Positions 1 to 6,942 of a stretch of 47,877 nucleotides of DNA are shown here, in pieces. Position 1 is the first letter of the stretch; each line of letters starts with the position of its first letter. The stretch covers positions 1 to 47,877 of the forward strand of contig JAPKZO010000033.1 of the NCBI GenBank assembly GCA_026393755.1, written 5' to 3'. Under the pieces are notes generated by a model. It saw nothing but the letters and a program-made list of their open reading frames with translations, was not told where the DNA came from and did not search any database. The translations under genes were made by a program, and so were the position numbers. The DNA comes from Acidobacteriota bacterium (lineage in GTDB: Bacteria > Acidobacteriota > Vicinamibacteria > Vicinamibacterales > JAKQTR01).

Positions 1-93
1 ACCCACCGCATGGAGCGACAACCCCTCATCCAGGAGCGCCAGCGCCCGATGCCGCCGATCTTCCAGCAAGTCCGCCGATCCTCGAAGTCGCAT
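1..93 (-). CDS. IS630-like transposase, N-terminal fragment (runs off left edge)
   Basis: Thirty-one codons are open from an ATG at 93 down to base 1. The peptide starts MRLRGSADLLEDRRHRALAL and continues LLDEGLSLHAVG. The pattern (Gly-Ser, Leu-Glu, basic run, Ala-Leu-x-Leu-Leu-Asp-Glu-Gly-Leu-Ser) is what I know from the first helix-turn-helix of IS630-type transposases and related winged-helix proteins, where this domain reads the element's ends. A GAGG lies six bases before the ATG and a TGGTACAAT extended -10 lies just upstream. The catalytic DDE part would be outside the window, so whether the gene is intact is unknown. It could also be an orphan HTH regulator. Confidence 0.5.
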   Translation of the reverse strand, partial: MRLRGSADLLEDRRHRALALLDEGLSLHAVG

Positions 94-110
94 CGCGCAC
101 CTCGAGGAAC

Positions 111-119
111 ATTGTACCA
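111..119 (-). promoter_or_regulatory. extended -10 promoter before the transposase fragment
   Basis: Read on the minus strand, the bases are TGGTACAAT, a TGN extended -10 with a five-of-six match to TATAAT. It lies about 18 bases before the ATG at 93, giving a very short leader. No convincing -35 box was seen. Confidence 0.3.
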
Positions 120-137
120 TTATTTATGCAGCAGTCT

Positions 138-179
138 TTAGGGATTGGCTAATCCCCAATCCCTAATCCCCAATCCCTA
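138..179. repeat. short tandem and inverted repeat (AATCCCCAATCCCT)
   Basis: The 14-base unit AATCCCCAATCCCT occurs twice in tandem (151-164 and 165-178). The preceding TTAGGGATTGG (138-148) is the perfect reverse complement of CCAATCCCTAA (156-166), so the block can fold into an 11-bp hairpin. It lies between the transposase fragment and the YbaK-like gene. No coding role is apparent. Confidence 0.7.
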
Positions 180-360
180 CTTCTTCACCGGTGCACTTCC
201 CTCCCGCTTGACCGGGTAGGGCGGCGGAGGCGCCAGCGTGCCAGGCTGTTTCTTCACCCGGCGATCTCTGGCGCACGCAGGAGGCGGGGGCGGCAAGTGG
301 CGACCGGTCGGTACGCATTTGCCGTCTCGTCGCCAGGTTGGGTACCATCGCTGGAGCACC

Positions 361-912
361 ATGCACACGGATAATCAGGACCCGGCGGCGGCCGCCCTCG
401 CCGTATTGGATCGCCTCGGCATCGTGTACACGCGGCACGATCACCCGCCGGTGTTCACGGTCGACGAGGCTCTCCTGCACTGGCGGGGCATCGACGCGGC
501 GCACTGCAAGAATCTGTTCCTGCGAAACAAGAAGGGCAACCGCCACTACCTTGTCGTCGCGGAGCACGACCGGGCGGTGAGCCTGCAGCGGGTGGCCGAG
601 ATCGTCGGCGACGGCCGGCTGAGTTTCGGCTCAGCGGAACGGCTGATGCGCTACCTCGGTCTCACTCCGGGGTCCGTCTCTCCGTTGGGCCTGATCAACG
701 ACACGGCAAAGCATGTGCGCGTCGTCATCGACGCCGGGCTTCGTGAACGAGCCCGCGTCGGTTTCCACCCCAACATCAATACCGCCACCATCGTGATGGC
801 CACCGAGGACTTCGAGCGGTTTCTCGACTGGTCCGGGCAGCCCGTGCAGTGGGCCTCGCTGGAGGCGCTTTCGCCCGATCGAGAGCGGGGCGATCTCAAG
901 CACAAGGGCTAG
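361..912 (+). CDS. YbaK/ProX-type aminoacyl-tRNA deacylase
   Basis: A 183-residue cytoplasmic protein of the YbaK/prolyl-tRNA-synthetase-associated fold. It shows the ProXp-ala (PrdX) hallmarks: the CKNLFLRNKKGNRHYLV block with Lys50-Asn51, the GSVSPLGLIND loop near residues 104-114 and FHPNINTAT near 136-143. Known members hydrolyse Ala-tRNA(Pro), correcting prolyl-tRNA synthetase errors in trans. The start at 361 is chosen because homology begins at once; the frame is open upstream to 238, but that part is low-complexity and unlike the family. Length is normal. It stands alone, followed by a 371-base gap. Family assignment is firm; the substrate (Ala-tRNA(Pro) rather than another mischarged tRNA) is inferred. 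Confidence 0.88.
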   Translation: MHTDNQDPAAAALAVLDRLGIVYTRHDHPPVFTVDEALLHWRGIDAAHCKNLFLRNKKGNRHYLVVAEHDRAVSLQRVAEIVGDGRLSFGSAERLMRYLGLTPGSVSPLGLINDTAKHVRVVIDAGLRERARVGFHPNINTATIVMATEDFERFLDWSGQPVQWASLEALSPDRERGDLKHKG

Positions 913-1283
913 CAGCCCGCGGCGTCGAGCCGACGGCGTTCCTGCGTTCGGCTCGGGGGCCGTGGAAGGACTTCGGCGTCGCAGGCGGGATGCTCTGCCA
1001 AGCCGCTCCAGAATGACAAAGTGCTCGACGGTCTGGCCGACCTCCGGCATGGGGCTCTCCCAGCCAGTCGCCGGCTCACCGCAGTCAAGAGTGATTCACC
1101 TGAGCGCGGACTCCGCCGTGCAGAATTGCGCCGGAAGGGGGCAGGCACACGATCACCGCGGCGGAAGGTCGAAATCATAACGGCAGGGCGTGGTCTCGTC
1201 GTCACGTCCCGCCCGGCCGGTTGGGCAATCGTCGCGTTCGGCGTATGATCCGAATGGGGCGTGTCGATCACAGGAGGCCGGTT
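913..1283. other. intergenic region without a convincing gene
   Basis: Reading frames here are open on both strands only because of the base composition; none shows family resemblance. The last part holds the promoter and ribosome binding site of the toxin-antitoxin pair. The stretch around 940-1020, read on the minus strand (starting with CATTCTGGAGC near 1015), looks like a dispersed intergenic element, but there is no second copy in the window to prove it. Confidence 0.5.
1221..1249 (+). promoter_or_regulatory. sigma70-type promoter of the DUF433/DUF5615 pair
   Basis: TTGGGC at 1221-1226 and TATGAT at 1244-1249 are separated by 17 bases. Transcription would start near 1256, leaving a leader of about 28 bases that carries AGGAGG before the GTG start. 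Confidence 0.5.
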
Positions 1284-1526
1284 GTGACCCGAGAGGAATT
1301 GCTGGCGAGGATTTCGATCAATCCCAACATCTGTTTCGGGAAACCGTGCATAAAGGGCCACCGGATCTGGGTGTCATTGATCCTCGACATGCTGGCGAGC
1401 GGAATGAGCATCTCCGAGATCCTCGAGAACTACGACATCGAAGAGGCCGATGTCCAGGCCTGCATCGCCTATGGGGCGGAGATGTCACGCGAGCGCTACG
1501 TGACAGTTGAGGCGGTGGCGCGCTAG
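1284..1526 (+). CDS. DUF433 antitoxin-like protein
   Basis: An 80-residue protein with the DUF433 signature INPNICFGKPCIKGHRIWV at residues 12-30, followed by the helical part LILDMLASGMSISEILENY and a C-terminal winged-helix-like segment. DUF433 proteins are small DNA-binding antitoxins usually found directly before a PIN-like DUF5615 toxin, as here. The GTG at 1284 is preferred over the in-frame ATG at 1245 because AGGAGG (1272-1277) ends six bases before it and the known family begins there. The stop codon overlaps the toxin start by one base (TAGTG), so the two are translationally coupled. The antitoxin role is inferred from the pairing. Confidence 0.85.
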   Translation: MTREELLARISINPNICFGKPCIKGHRIWVSLILDMLASGMSISEILENYDIEEADVQACIAYGAEMSRERYVTVEAVAR

Positions 1527-1891
1527 TGCGGTTGAAGCTCGACGAGAACTTCGGTAGACGAGGCGCGGAGATCCTTACTGCGGCGGGGCACGACGTCGCG
1601 ACCGTGCCGGCGGAGGCCCTGTGCCGTGCGACCGACAACGAGGTGGCTCGTGTCTGTCTCACGGAGGGACGCTGTCTCGTGACACTCGATCTCGATTTCG
1701 GAAACCCCCTCGCGTTCAAACCTGCTGACTATCCGGGACTCGCGGTCGTGAGACTCCGCGGCAAGGCCGAACCCGAGGACCTCGAACGCGCGCTGCGAGT
1801 GCTCGTCGCGGGCCTCGCGGGGGCATCGATCGTTGGCAAACTGTGGATCGTCGAACCCACGCGGCTTCGGGAGTACCAACCAGACAACTAA
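1526..1891 (+). CDS. DUF5615 PIN-like toxin (probable RNase)
   Basis: A 121-residue protein of the DUF5615 (Mut7-C/PIN-like) family. Acidic residues expected to bind the catalytic metal are visible: Asp6 and Glu7 in MRLKLDENF, and Asp55 and Asp57 in the TLDLDFGNP block that ends strand 3. GHDVATVPAE (21-30) is the usual second motif. Starts with GTG sharing one base with the DUF433 stop. By family, it is the toxin of a type II system and likely cleaves RNA; the actual target is unknown. Length is normal and all acidic residues are present, so it looks functional. Confidence 0.85.
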   Translation: MRLKLDENFGRRGAEILTAAGHDVATVPAEALCRATDNEVARVCLTEGRCLVTLDLDFGNPLAFKPADYPGLAVVRLRGKAEPEDLERALRVLVAGLAGASIVGKLWIVEPTRLREYQPDN

Positions 1892-2052
1892 TCCGCTTCG
1901 GCGGCCGGGAACACCGATTGCTTCCCCAACGCGTTGCGGAAGGCCCACAGCGCCACCGCCAGCAGGATCAGGAAGACGACTGCGGGGGCGCAGGAGCAGT
2001 TGACAGAATTCGGGGGTGTCGGGCTACCGCGCGGAGGCTGGTGCCCGAGCAT
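1888..2052 (-). CDS. possible small membrane protein downstream of the M23 gene
   Basis: A 54-codon frame starting at ATG 2052, overlapping the last 29 bases of the M23 gene on the same strand. It has one strongly hydrophobic segment (residues 22-38, APAVVFLILLAVALWAF) followed by Arg and Lys, so it would sit in the membrane with a short cytoplasmic tail. Its last bases overlap the convergent toxin gene. I recognise no family and see no clear ribosome binding site. It may be a real translationally coupled peptide or chance hydrophobicity in GC-rich DNA. Confidence 0.25.
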   Translation of the reverse strand: MLGHQPPRGSPTPPNSVNCSCAPAVVFLILLAVALWAFRNALGKQSVFPAAEAD

Positions 2053-3337
2053 CAACCGGACCCGCTTTCTGGCCACGCTGGAGCGTGGCGATCCCAGGCT
2101 CGACGGGCGACGACGCCTCGGCCGGCAGCAGCGCAGCTTGCCGATCGCGTTCAGCCTGGAACGCGGCCCGCAGCGCAGGGGCGATCGGTTCGCCCGGCGG
2201 CATGCGACGGCGTTCGACGAGCGGATTCACGTAGGCGCCGTTCTTTCGAATCCGGTAGTCCAGATGCGGGCCGGTCGACAAACCGGACGAGCCGACCCGC
2301 CCGATCAGATCGCCCTGGCTCACATGCTGACCCGTGCGCACGGCAATCGACGACAAGTGCATGTACATCGTTTCGTAGCCGCTGCTGTGGCGCACGGCCA
2401 CGAGACGTCCGGCACCGCCGGAGAACCCGGCCTGAGTTACCACACCATTGGCCACCGACACCACCGGAGCCCCGATGGGCGCCCCAAAATCGACGCCGAG
2501 GTGCGCGCGCGTGACATTGAGTATCGGGTGCCGTCGGTTGTAGGAAAAACCGGAAGTGACCCGCGGCTCGAACTTGAGCGGCGACCACAGCATGAACCGC
2601 TTCAGCGAACGGCCGTTCTCGTCGTAGTACCCCACCTTGCCGTCTGGCAGCACGAACCGGAACGCCTTCAGGCGACGCCCTTCGTTGACGAACTCCGCCG
2701 CAAAGACGGCCCCGTACGAGACGGTCCCGGTCTCGCGCGTCACTTTCTGGACCGCAACGCGAAAGACGTCGCCGGGCTGGATGCCGCTGTTGAAATCCAC
2801 TTCGCCGGAGAAGATGGCCGCAAGTTCGATCGACAGATCATCGGTTTCGCCGACGGCGTGCATCGCCTCAAACAACGAGGGCGTCTGTTTGTCGATGCGG
2901 CCGGCGACGGCGGCGGTGGCCTCCTGCCGCTTGTACTCGATGACCTCGGCCACCAGTTCTCTCGGGGCTTCGGGTGTGGCTGGCGCCACGCGCAGGCGTC
3001 GATCCAGATCGATCTCGTAGTCGAACCCCCGCAGCCATCCGTCGAAAGTCCGGGTCAGCGTGAACCGCTGCTTCGCTCGGAGTTTGCGCGGGTCGAACTG
3101 CTGAGACACCAGGCGCACGGCGGCTTCGGCTCGATCCGGCGGCAGGTACGTCCGGAACAGTTTCGCCAGCGTCGTTGCCTGCGGGATGCTGGCGACGATT
3201 TCTTCGGTGTCCGGAGAGAGCTGGACGTCGGCGGCGGTGGCCGCGCCAGCGGGCGGGCCGGTCTCCTTCGCGCATCCGGCCGCAACGGCCAGAGTGAGCG
3301 CGACGGAGACCAGCACCAGAAGACGAGGCAAGGTCAC
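2024..3337 (-). CDS. M23-family metalloendopeptidase, lipoprotein
   Basis: A 437-residue exported protein. Residues 1-22 form a lipoprotein signal with lipobox ending at Cys22 (LAVAAGC). A region of about 230 residues resembling the N-terminal part of MepM/OapA-like M23 proteins follows, then the peptidase M23 (LytM) domain at roughly 258-375. Zinc and catalytic residues are intact: His279 and Asp283 (AHLGVDFGAP), His327 (MYMHLSS) and His358 (GPHLDYRI). Such enzymes cut peptide cross-bridges of peptidoglycan and act in the periplasm on the inner side of the outer membrane. The start is GTG at 3337, chosen because the signal peptide begins there. The tail after 380 is variable. It is followed after 50 bases upstream by the DinB-like gene on the same strand. 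Cleavage specificity cannot be told from sequence. Confidence 0.9.
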   Translation of the reverse strand: MTLPRLLVLVSVALTLAVAAGCAKETGPPAGAATAADVQLSPDTEEIVASIPQATTLAKLFRTYLPPDRAEAAVRLVSQQFDPRKLRAKQRFTLTRTFDGWLRGFDYEIDLDRRLRVAPATPEAPRELVAEVIEYKRQEATAAVAGRIDKQTPSLFEAMHAVGETDDLSIELAAIFSGEVDFNSGIQPGDVFRVAVQKVTRETGTVSYGAVFAAEFVNEGRRLKAFRFVLPDGKVGYYDENGRSLKRFMLWSPLKFEPRVTSGFSYNRRHPILNVTRAHLGVDFGAPIGAPVVSVANGVVTQAGFSGGAGRLVAVRHSSGYETMYMHLSSIAVRTGQHVSQGDLIGRVGSSGLSTGPHLDYRIRKNGAYVNPLVERRRMPPGEPIAPALRAAFQAERDRQAALLPAEASSPVEPGIATLQRGQKAGPVDARAPASAR

Positions 3338-3387
3338 GCGTCCCCTTCCGTGGGCCTTCTCTGGAGAAACAAGGCACGCCCTCGCCG

Positions 3388-3987
3388 TTACTTCCTGGGC
3401 TGCTGCATGCGCTCGGTCGAGGGCGGCACCATGCCCTTGATGCGCATCATGGTCACCAGGTTCCCGTAGTGTTCGTTGTCGTGCGCGACGTTGCCGATCA
3501 GGCGGCCGGCGCGAGCAATCTCGTTTTGTCCAGACTTGATCATCTCAGCCGCCTTCGCGTCAGTCAGCGTGCTGTACACCGTGTCGCAGTAGGCGAATGA
3601 GTCGCCCAGCGCCTTGATGACGGCGGCTTTGGTGGTCGCGGTCTTCTCGAAATCGTCCTTGTTCGGATTCGCCTCGCCCTTGGCAGCCGCGCAGTAGCTG
3701 AACTGCGTGTTCGCGATGTGGTCGAAGATCTGGGCGAAGTTCCGCACTTCCTTGGTCGGCTGGAAGGCGTAGTCGGCCTCCGGCACCTTCACCGCCGATT
3801 CGGTCAGGTTTCGCTTGATGGCGTTGTACCCGTTGAAAATGACCCGGCTCAGCGGGTCGGTCGGCCCGGCTGGAGCGGCCTGAGCCCCCATAACAGGCGT
3901 ACCAGGCGGCGCGGGCGGTTGCGCCTGTGCGGCGACGGGCAGGGCAACGAGCATGGCGAGCACGAGAACGGTCAGCAGGCGTTTCAT
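3388..3987 (-). CDS. exported DinB/DUF664-family protein
   Basis: A 199-residue protein with a Sec signal peptide (MKRLLTVLVLAMLVALPVAA, cleavage after AQA near 25) and a DinB four-helix fold. Candidate metal ligands are His at FDHIANTQ and the HDNEH motif near residue 166. DinB-like proteins bind a divalent metal and many act as thiol-dependent transferases, but exported versions such as this one, common in Acidobacteriota and Bacteroidota, have no established reaction. ATG 3987 is chosen because AAGGAG lies nine bases before it and the signal peptide begins there. It lies upstream of the M23 gene with a 50-base gap and may share its transcript. Fold assignment is good; function unknown. Confidence 0.8.
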   Translation of the reverse strand: MKRLLTVLVLAMLVALPVAAQAQPPAPPGTPVMGAQAAPAGPTDPLSRVIFNGYNAIKRNLTESAVKVPEADYAFQPTKEVRNFAQIFDHIANTQFSYCAAAKGEANPNKDDFEKTATTKAAVIKALGDSFAYCDTVYSTLTDAKAAEMIKSGQNEIARAGRLIGNVAHDNEHYGNLVTMMRIKGMVPPSTERMQQPRK

Positions 3988-4076
3988 GGGCAACTCCTTC
4001 GGCTGATGGTATTGGACGCAGCGCGGATGATGACGGTTTGGACGCCAACGTGATCGTAGCACAGCGCTGCCGGTGT

Positions 4077-5651
4077 CTACGGGAGCCGACCGTGGCGGGC
4101 GCCCCAGGTTCTGAGGGTCTCAGCTCGCGCCTCCGCCTCAGGTTGCGTGGTAAACCGATCGACCGCCCATGGCAGCTTCCACGTCCAGTTGACCGCATCG
4201 ATGACGGCGGGCACGTTGATGCGGTTGGTCCAGCCAAACACATCCTGGATGGGCAATACGAGCAGGTCGGATCCCGATGCGTAGAGCGCCTCGAGCAACT
4301 GGTCGCGCAAGGCGGGTCCAAACCCGGCGCCGGCATCGCTTGCCGTCGCCCCGGTCGCTGTCAGCACGGCGGTCCGCACGTCCGTGTCGAGCCTGTTCCA
4401 CCACGCTGCCAGCGTGTCGGTGTCGTGCGTGCCGGACGTCGCCACCGAGCACGCCGGGTAGTTGCACGGATCCCTGAACGGGCGCCCGGGAGCGAGCCAT
4501 TCACGTTCCCACCTCAGCACTCGGTATCCCGGGATGTTCAGCGTGCGAAGCGCCGCGCGCACGAAATCCGGGATTGTGCCCAGGTCTTCGGCCACCACAT
4601 CGGCGCCGCCGGCCATCAAGACCTGCAACACCGCCTGCCCCTGGAGGATCTGATCGGCTTCGGCAGACGGCAGGAAGTGGGGCGGCCGATCGTCGGGCGG
4701 GAACATCCATGTGCGGAACAGCCCTACAACATGATCGACGCGATAACCGTCGAACAAGTCGGCGGCGCGGCGCGCACGCGCCGCGAACCACTCGTACCGG
4801 CGGGCAGCCATCACGTCCCATCGATACATCGGCAATCGCCAGTTCTGCCCTTCGTCGCTGAACGCGTCGGGCGGCGCACCGATGGTGCCGTCAAACGAAA
4901 ACAGATCCTGGTGGGCCCAGACGTCGGCGCTGTCGGCAGAGACGCCAAACGGAAAATCGCCGAACACCCTGATGTCGCGGACCGCCGCCCGGGCGCTCTG
5001 CCACTGGTCGTGCGCGATCCACTGCAGATACTGGCGGAACAGGATTTCCTGGTCGAGGTCGCGCCGCGCACGAACCAGCGCCTCGGGATCCCGGTCGCGA
5101 ATCCCCGCGGGCCAGGCCTGCCACTCTTTTCCGCCGGCGACGTATTGCAGGGCGCGATAGAGCGCGTGGTCGTCTAGCCACCAGCGCTGTTCGTCGGCAA
5201 ACCGTCTGAGATCGGCCGCTCTCGCGGAGTCGCGCGCCCATTCCTCCACGCGGAACCGCTCGAACGCGGCCCTCAGCGCACCGGACTTGATCGCCCGCAC
5301 GTGGCTGTAGTCGACCCGCGTCGCGGCTTTCACGTCGGCGAGCATGTCACGCGATGCCGCATCGAGGGCCTGTTCGCCGCCGAGGACGTCGAAATCGGCA
5401 ACGGCCGGAACCGCAATGAAGATGGGATCGAGCGCCAGCGCGCTCGTAGCCGAATAGGGCGAGCTCTGGCCCGCGGCCATTTCGTTGAGCGGCAGCAATT
5501 GCAGCAACCGCAGTCCGGCGTCGCGCATCCACCCCGCCAGTGCCGGCACGTCCGGGAACTCCCCAATTCCCCAACTGTGTGTCGATGGACACGAGGAGAG
5601 CGGAACCAACAGCCCGGCCAGGCGCCCCGTCCGGCTCCGGCCACCCGTCAC
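4077..5651 (-). CDS. malQ: 4-alpha-glucanotransferase (GH77, amylomaltase)
   Basis: A 524-residue cytoplasmic enzyme that transfers alpha-1,4-glucan segments between maltodextrins, releasing glucose. The GH77 barrel is complete: HSWGIGEFPD near 25-34, SSPYSATSALALDPIFI at 64-80, GDFPFGVSADSADVWA at 231-246, nucleophile Asp306 in GYRVDHVVG, acid/base Glu355 in VAEDLGTIP, and Asp410 in SGTHDTDTLA. Length fits the short bacterial amylomaltase type. The GTG start shares four bases (GTGA) with the stop of the aminotransferase gene, so the two are translated together. No other glycogen genes are next to it. The functional link with the aminotransferase is unclear. Confidence 0.95.
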   Translation of the reverse strand: MTGGRSRTGRLAGLLVPLSSCPSTHSWGIGEFPDVPALAGWMRDAGLRLLQLLPLNEMAAGQSSPYSATSALALDPIFIAVPAVADFDVLGGEQALDAASRDMLADVKAATRVDYSHVRAIKSGALRAAFERFRVEEWARDSARAADLRRFADEQRWWLDDHALYRALQYVAGGKEWQAWPAGIRDRDPEALVRARRDLDQEILFRQYLQWIAHDQWQSARAAVRDIRVFGDFPFGVSADSADVWAHQDLFSFDGTIGAPPDAFSDEGQNWRLPMYRWDVMAARRYEWFAARARRAADLFDGYRVDHVVGLFRTWMFPPDDRPPHFLPSAEADQILQGQAVLQVLMAGGADVVAEDLGTIPDFVRAALRTLNIPGYRVLRWEREWLAPGRPFRDPCNYPACSVATSGTHDTDTLAAWWNRLDTDVRTAVLTATGATASDAGAGFGPALRDQLLEALYASGSDLLVLPIQDVFGWTNRINVPAVIDAVNWTWKLPWAVDRFTTQPEAEARAETLRTWGARHGRLP

Positions 5652-6820
5652 TCGCTGGCCTCCACCCGGGCGAGCACCCGGGCGATTGCGCGGTCGAACA
5701 CGTCAGGAGGAGGGAGCAGGCTGATGATGAGGAAGGCCTCTCTCGGGAAGTCGAAGAAATATCCGGGGTGCACCAGGACGTGATCGTGCTCGAGGATGCG
5801 GAGCACGAGCGACTCCTCGGACTGCATGGCCGGCACCTGCATCACGGCATACCAGCCGCCCTCTGACGCCAGCACGCCCACCGACGGGCAGGAGCCCGAG
5901 AGCGTCATGACGCTTCGGTAATTACGGGTGATTCGATCGCGAATCTGTGATCGAATCGACGCGCCTTCAACGAGCAGCGTCGGGAGCGCCTCCTGAACGG
6001 GCGTGGAGACCGACAGGTAGGTGTCGCAGATGAGTTCCAGGCGTTCAAGCGCGGCCTTCACGAGGGCGTCGGGGCCGTTGACGACCATCCACCCGAGCTT
6101 CAACTGCGGCAGGCCCAGCGACTTCGACAGTCCACCGAGGCCGAATGTCAGCGCCTCGCGCTGGGCCAGCACCGACGACACGCGCGGCAGTTCGACGTCC
6201 AGCACGTACTCCGCAAACACCTCGTCCCCGATGATCGCGATGTCGTGCGCCCGGCAATGCGCGGCCAGCGGCGCCAGGTCATAGCGCGACAGGTAGGATC
6301 CCGTCGGATTGTTGGGGCTCACGATGACGACGGCGCGGGTGCGCGGCGTCGTTGCCCGCTTGATGGCATCGACATCGTAGGCCCAACGCCCGTGAAAGTC
6401 GAGACGGTACGGTCTCGCCTCTACGGCATCGAGCGACGCGAGGTACTGGAACAGCGGGTAGCTCGGCACCGGCACGAGCACTTCGTCTCCCGGGTCGCAG
6501 AGCAGCTTGAACAATAGCGAATAGGCTTCGCTCGTGCTTGCCGTCAGCACGACTCGATCGCGCGAGATGGCGAATCCACGGCGCCGATAGTCGTCCACGA
6601 CGGCCTGCCGCGCGGCCGGCCGGCCGAACGCCTGAGGGTGGTAGCTGAGCGCCGCTGGCGCCGCAAGCGAGTCGAGCAGCCGCGCAGGATACGTCAGCCC
6701 GACCACGGTCGGATTGGATTCCGTCAGATCGTCGATCTCGACGTCTGCACTACGCAGACGCGTAATCGCCGCCGACAGGCGGTTGGGAGCGAGATCAGAA
6801 GAGAGCCGAGAGGAGAACAC
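5648..6820 (-). CDS. class I/II pyridoxal-phosphate aminotransferase
   Basis: A 390-residue fold-type I aminotransferase. Visible landmarks are DLTESNPT (31-38), the NNPTG motif at 170-174, Asp199 (IIGDEVFAEY), and the PLP-binding Lys233 in GLSKSLGLPQLKLGW, with an Arg in the C-terminal domain for the substrate carboxylate. It would move an amino group between an amino acid and a 2-oxo acid in the cytoplasm. The closest match I recall is the group of PLP-dependent aminotransferases starting with the FSSRL-NRL-DLTESNPT pattern; the amino acid used is unknown. The start is GTG 6820, where the family's N-terminus begins. The ribosome binding site is weak. First gene of a two-gene operon with malQ. 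Confidence 0.9.
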   Translation of the reverse strand: MFSSRLSSDLAPNRLSAAITRLRSADVEIDDLTESNPTVVGLTYPARLLDSLAAPAALSYHPQAFGRPAARQAVVDDYRRRGFAISRDRVVLTASTSEAYSLLFKLLCDPGDEVLVPVPSYPLFQYLASLDAVEARPYRLDFHGRWAYDVDAIKRATTPRTRAVVIVSPNNPTGSYLSRYDLAPLAAHCRAHDIAIIGDEVFAEYVLDVELPRVSSVLAQREALTFGLGGLSKSLGLPQLKLGWMVVNGPDALVKAALERLELICDTYLSVSTPVQEALPTLLVEGASIRSQIRDRITRNYRSVMTLSGSCPSVGVLASEGGWYAVMQVPAMQSEESLVLRILEHDHVLVHPGYFFDFPREAFLIISLLPPPDVFDRAIARVLARVEASE

Positions 6821-6874
6821 GGTTGGTGTCAGTTACTTTACAACGACGCGCCGACGATGACGAAGGAACATTCA

Positions 6875-6895
6875 AGGGGACGCGAAGGAACCGTC
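6875..6895 (+). repeat. 21-nt dispersed repeat, copy 1
   Basis: These 21 bases (starting AGGGGACGCGAAGG) are identical to the reverse complement of 38149-38169. Both copies are intergenic. This copy lies in the 122-base gap between the symporter stop and the aminotransferase start. Otherwise I see nothing in this gap except a possible minus-strand -10 (TAAAGT, near 6836-6841). Confidence 0.75.
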
Positions 6896-6942
6896 TTCCC
6901 GCTGGCCGCGGACTGCACGCGAGGGGCAACAGGTAGGAATGA

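Noticed and set aside
177-368. Minus-strand 63-codon frame with Pro-rich end (VKKQPGTLAPPPPYPVKREG)
   Set aside because: Protein-like tail but overlaps the start region of the YbaK-like gene, no ribosome binding site and no family; possibly a gene remnant, not supportable.
1934-3469. Long plus-strand frame (about 510 codons) opposite the M23 gene
   Set aside because: Arg/Gly/Pro-rich composition, no family features; it mirrors the codon pattern of the real gene on the other strand.
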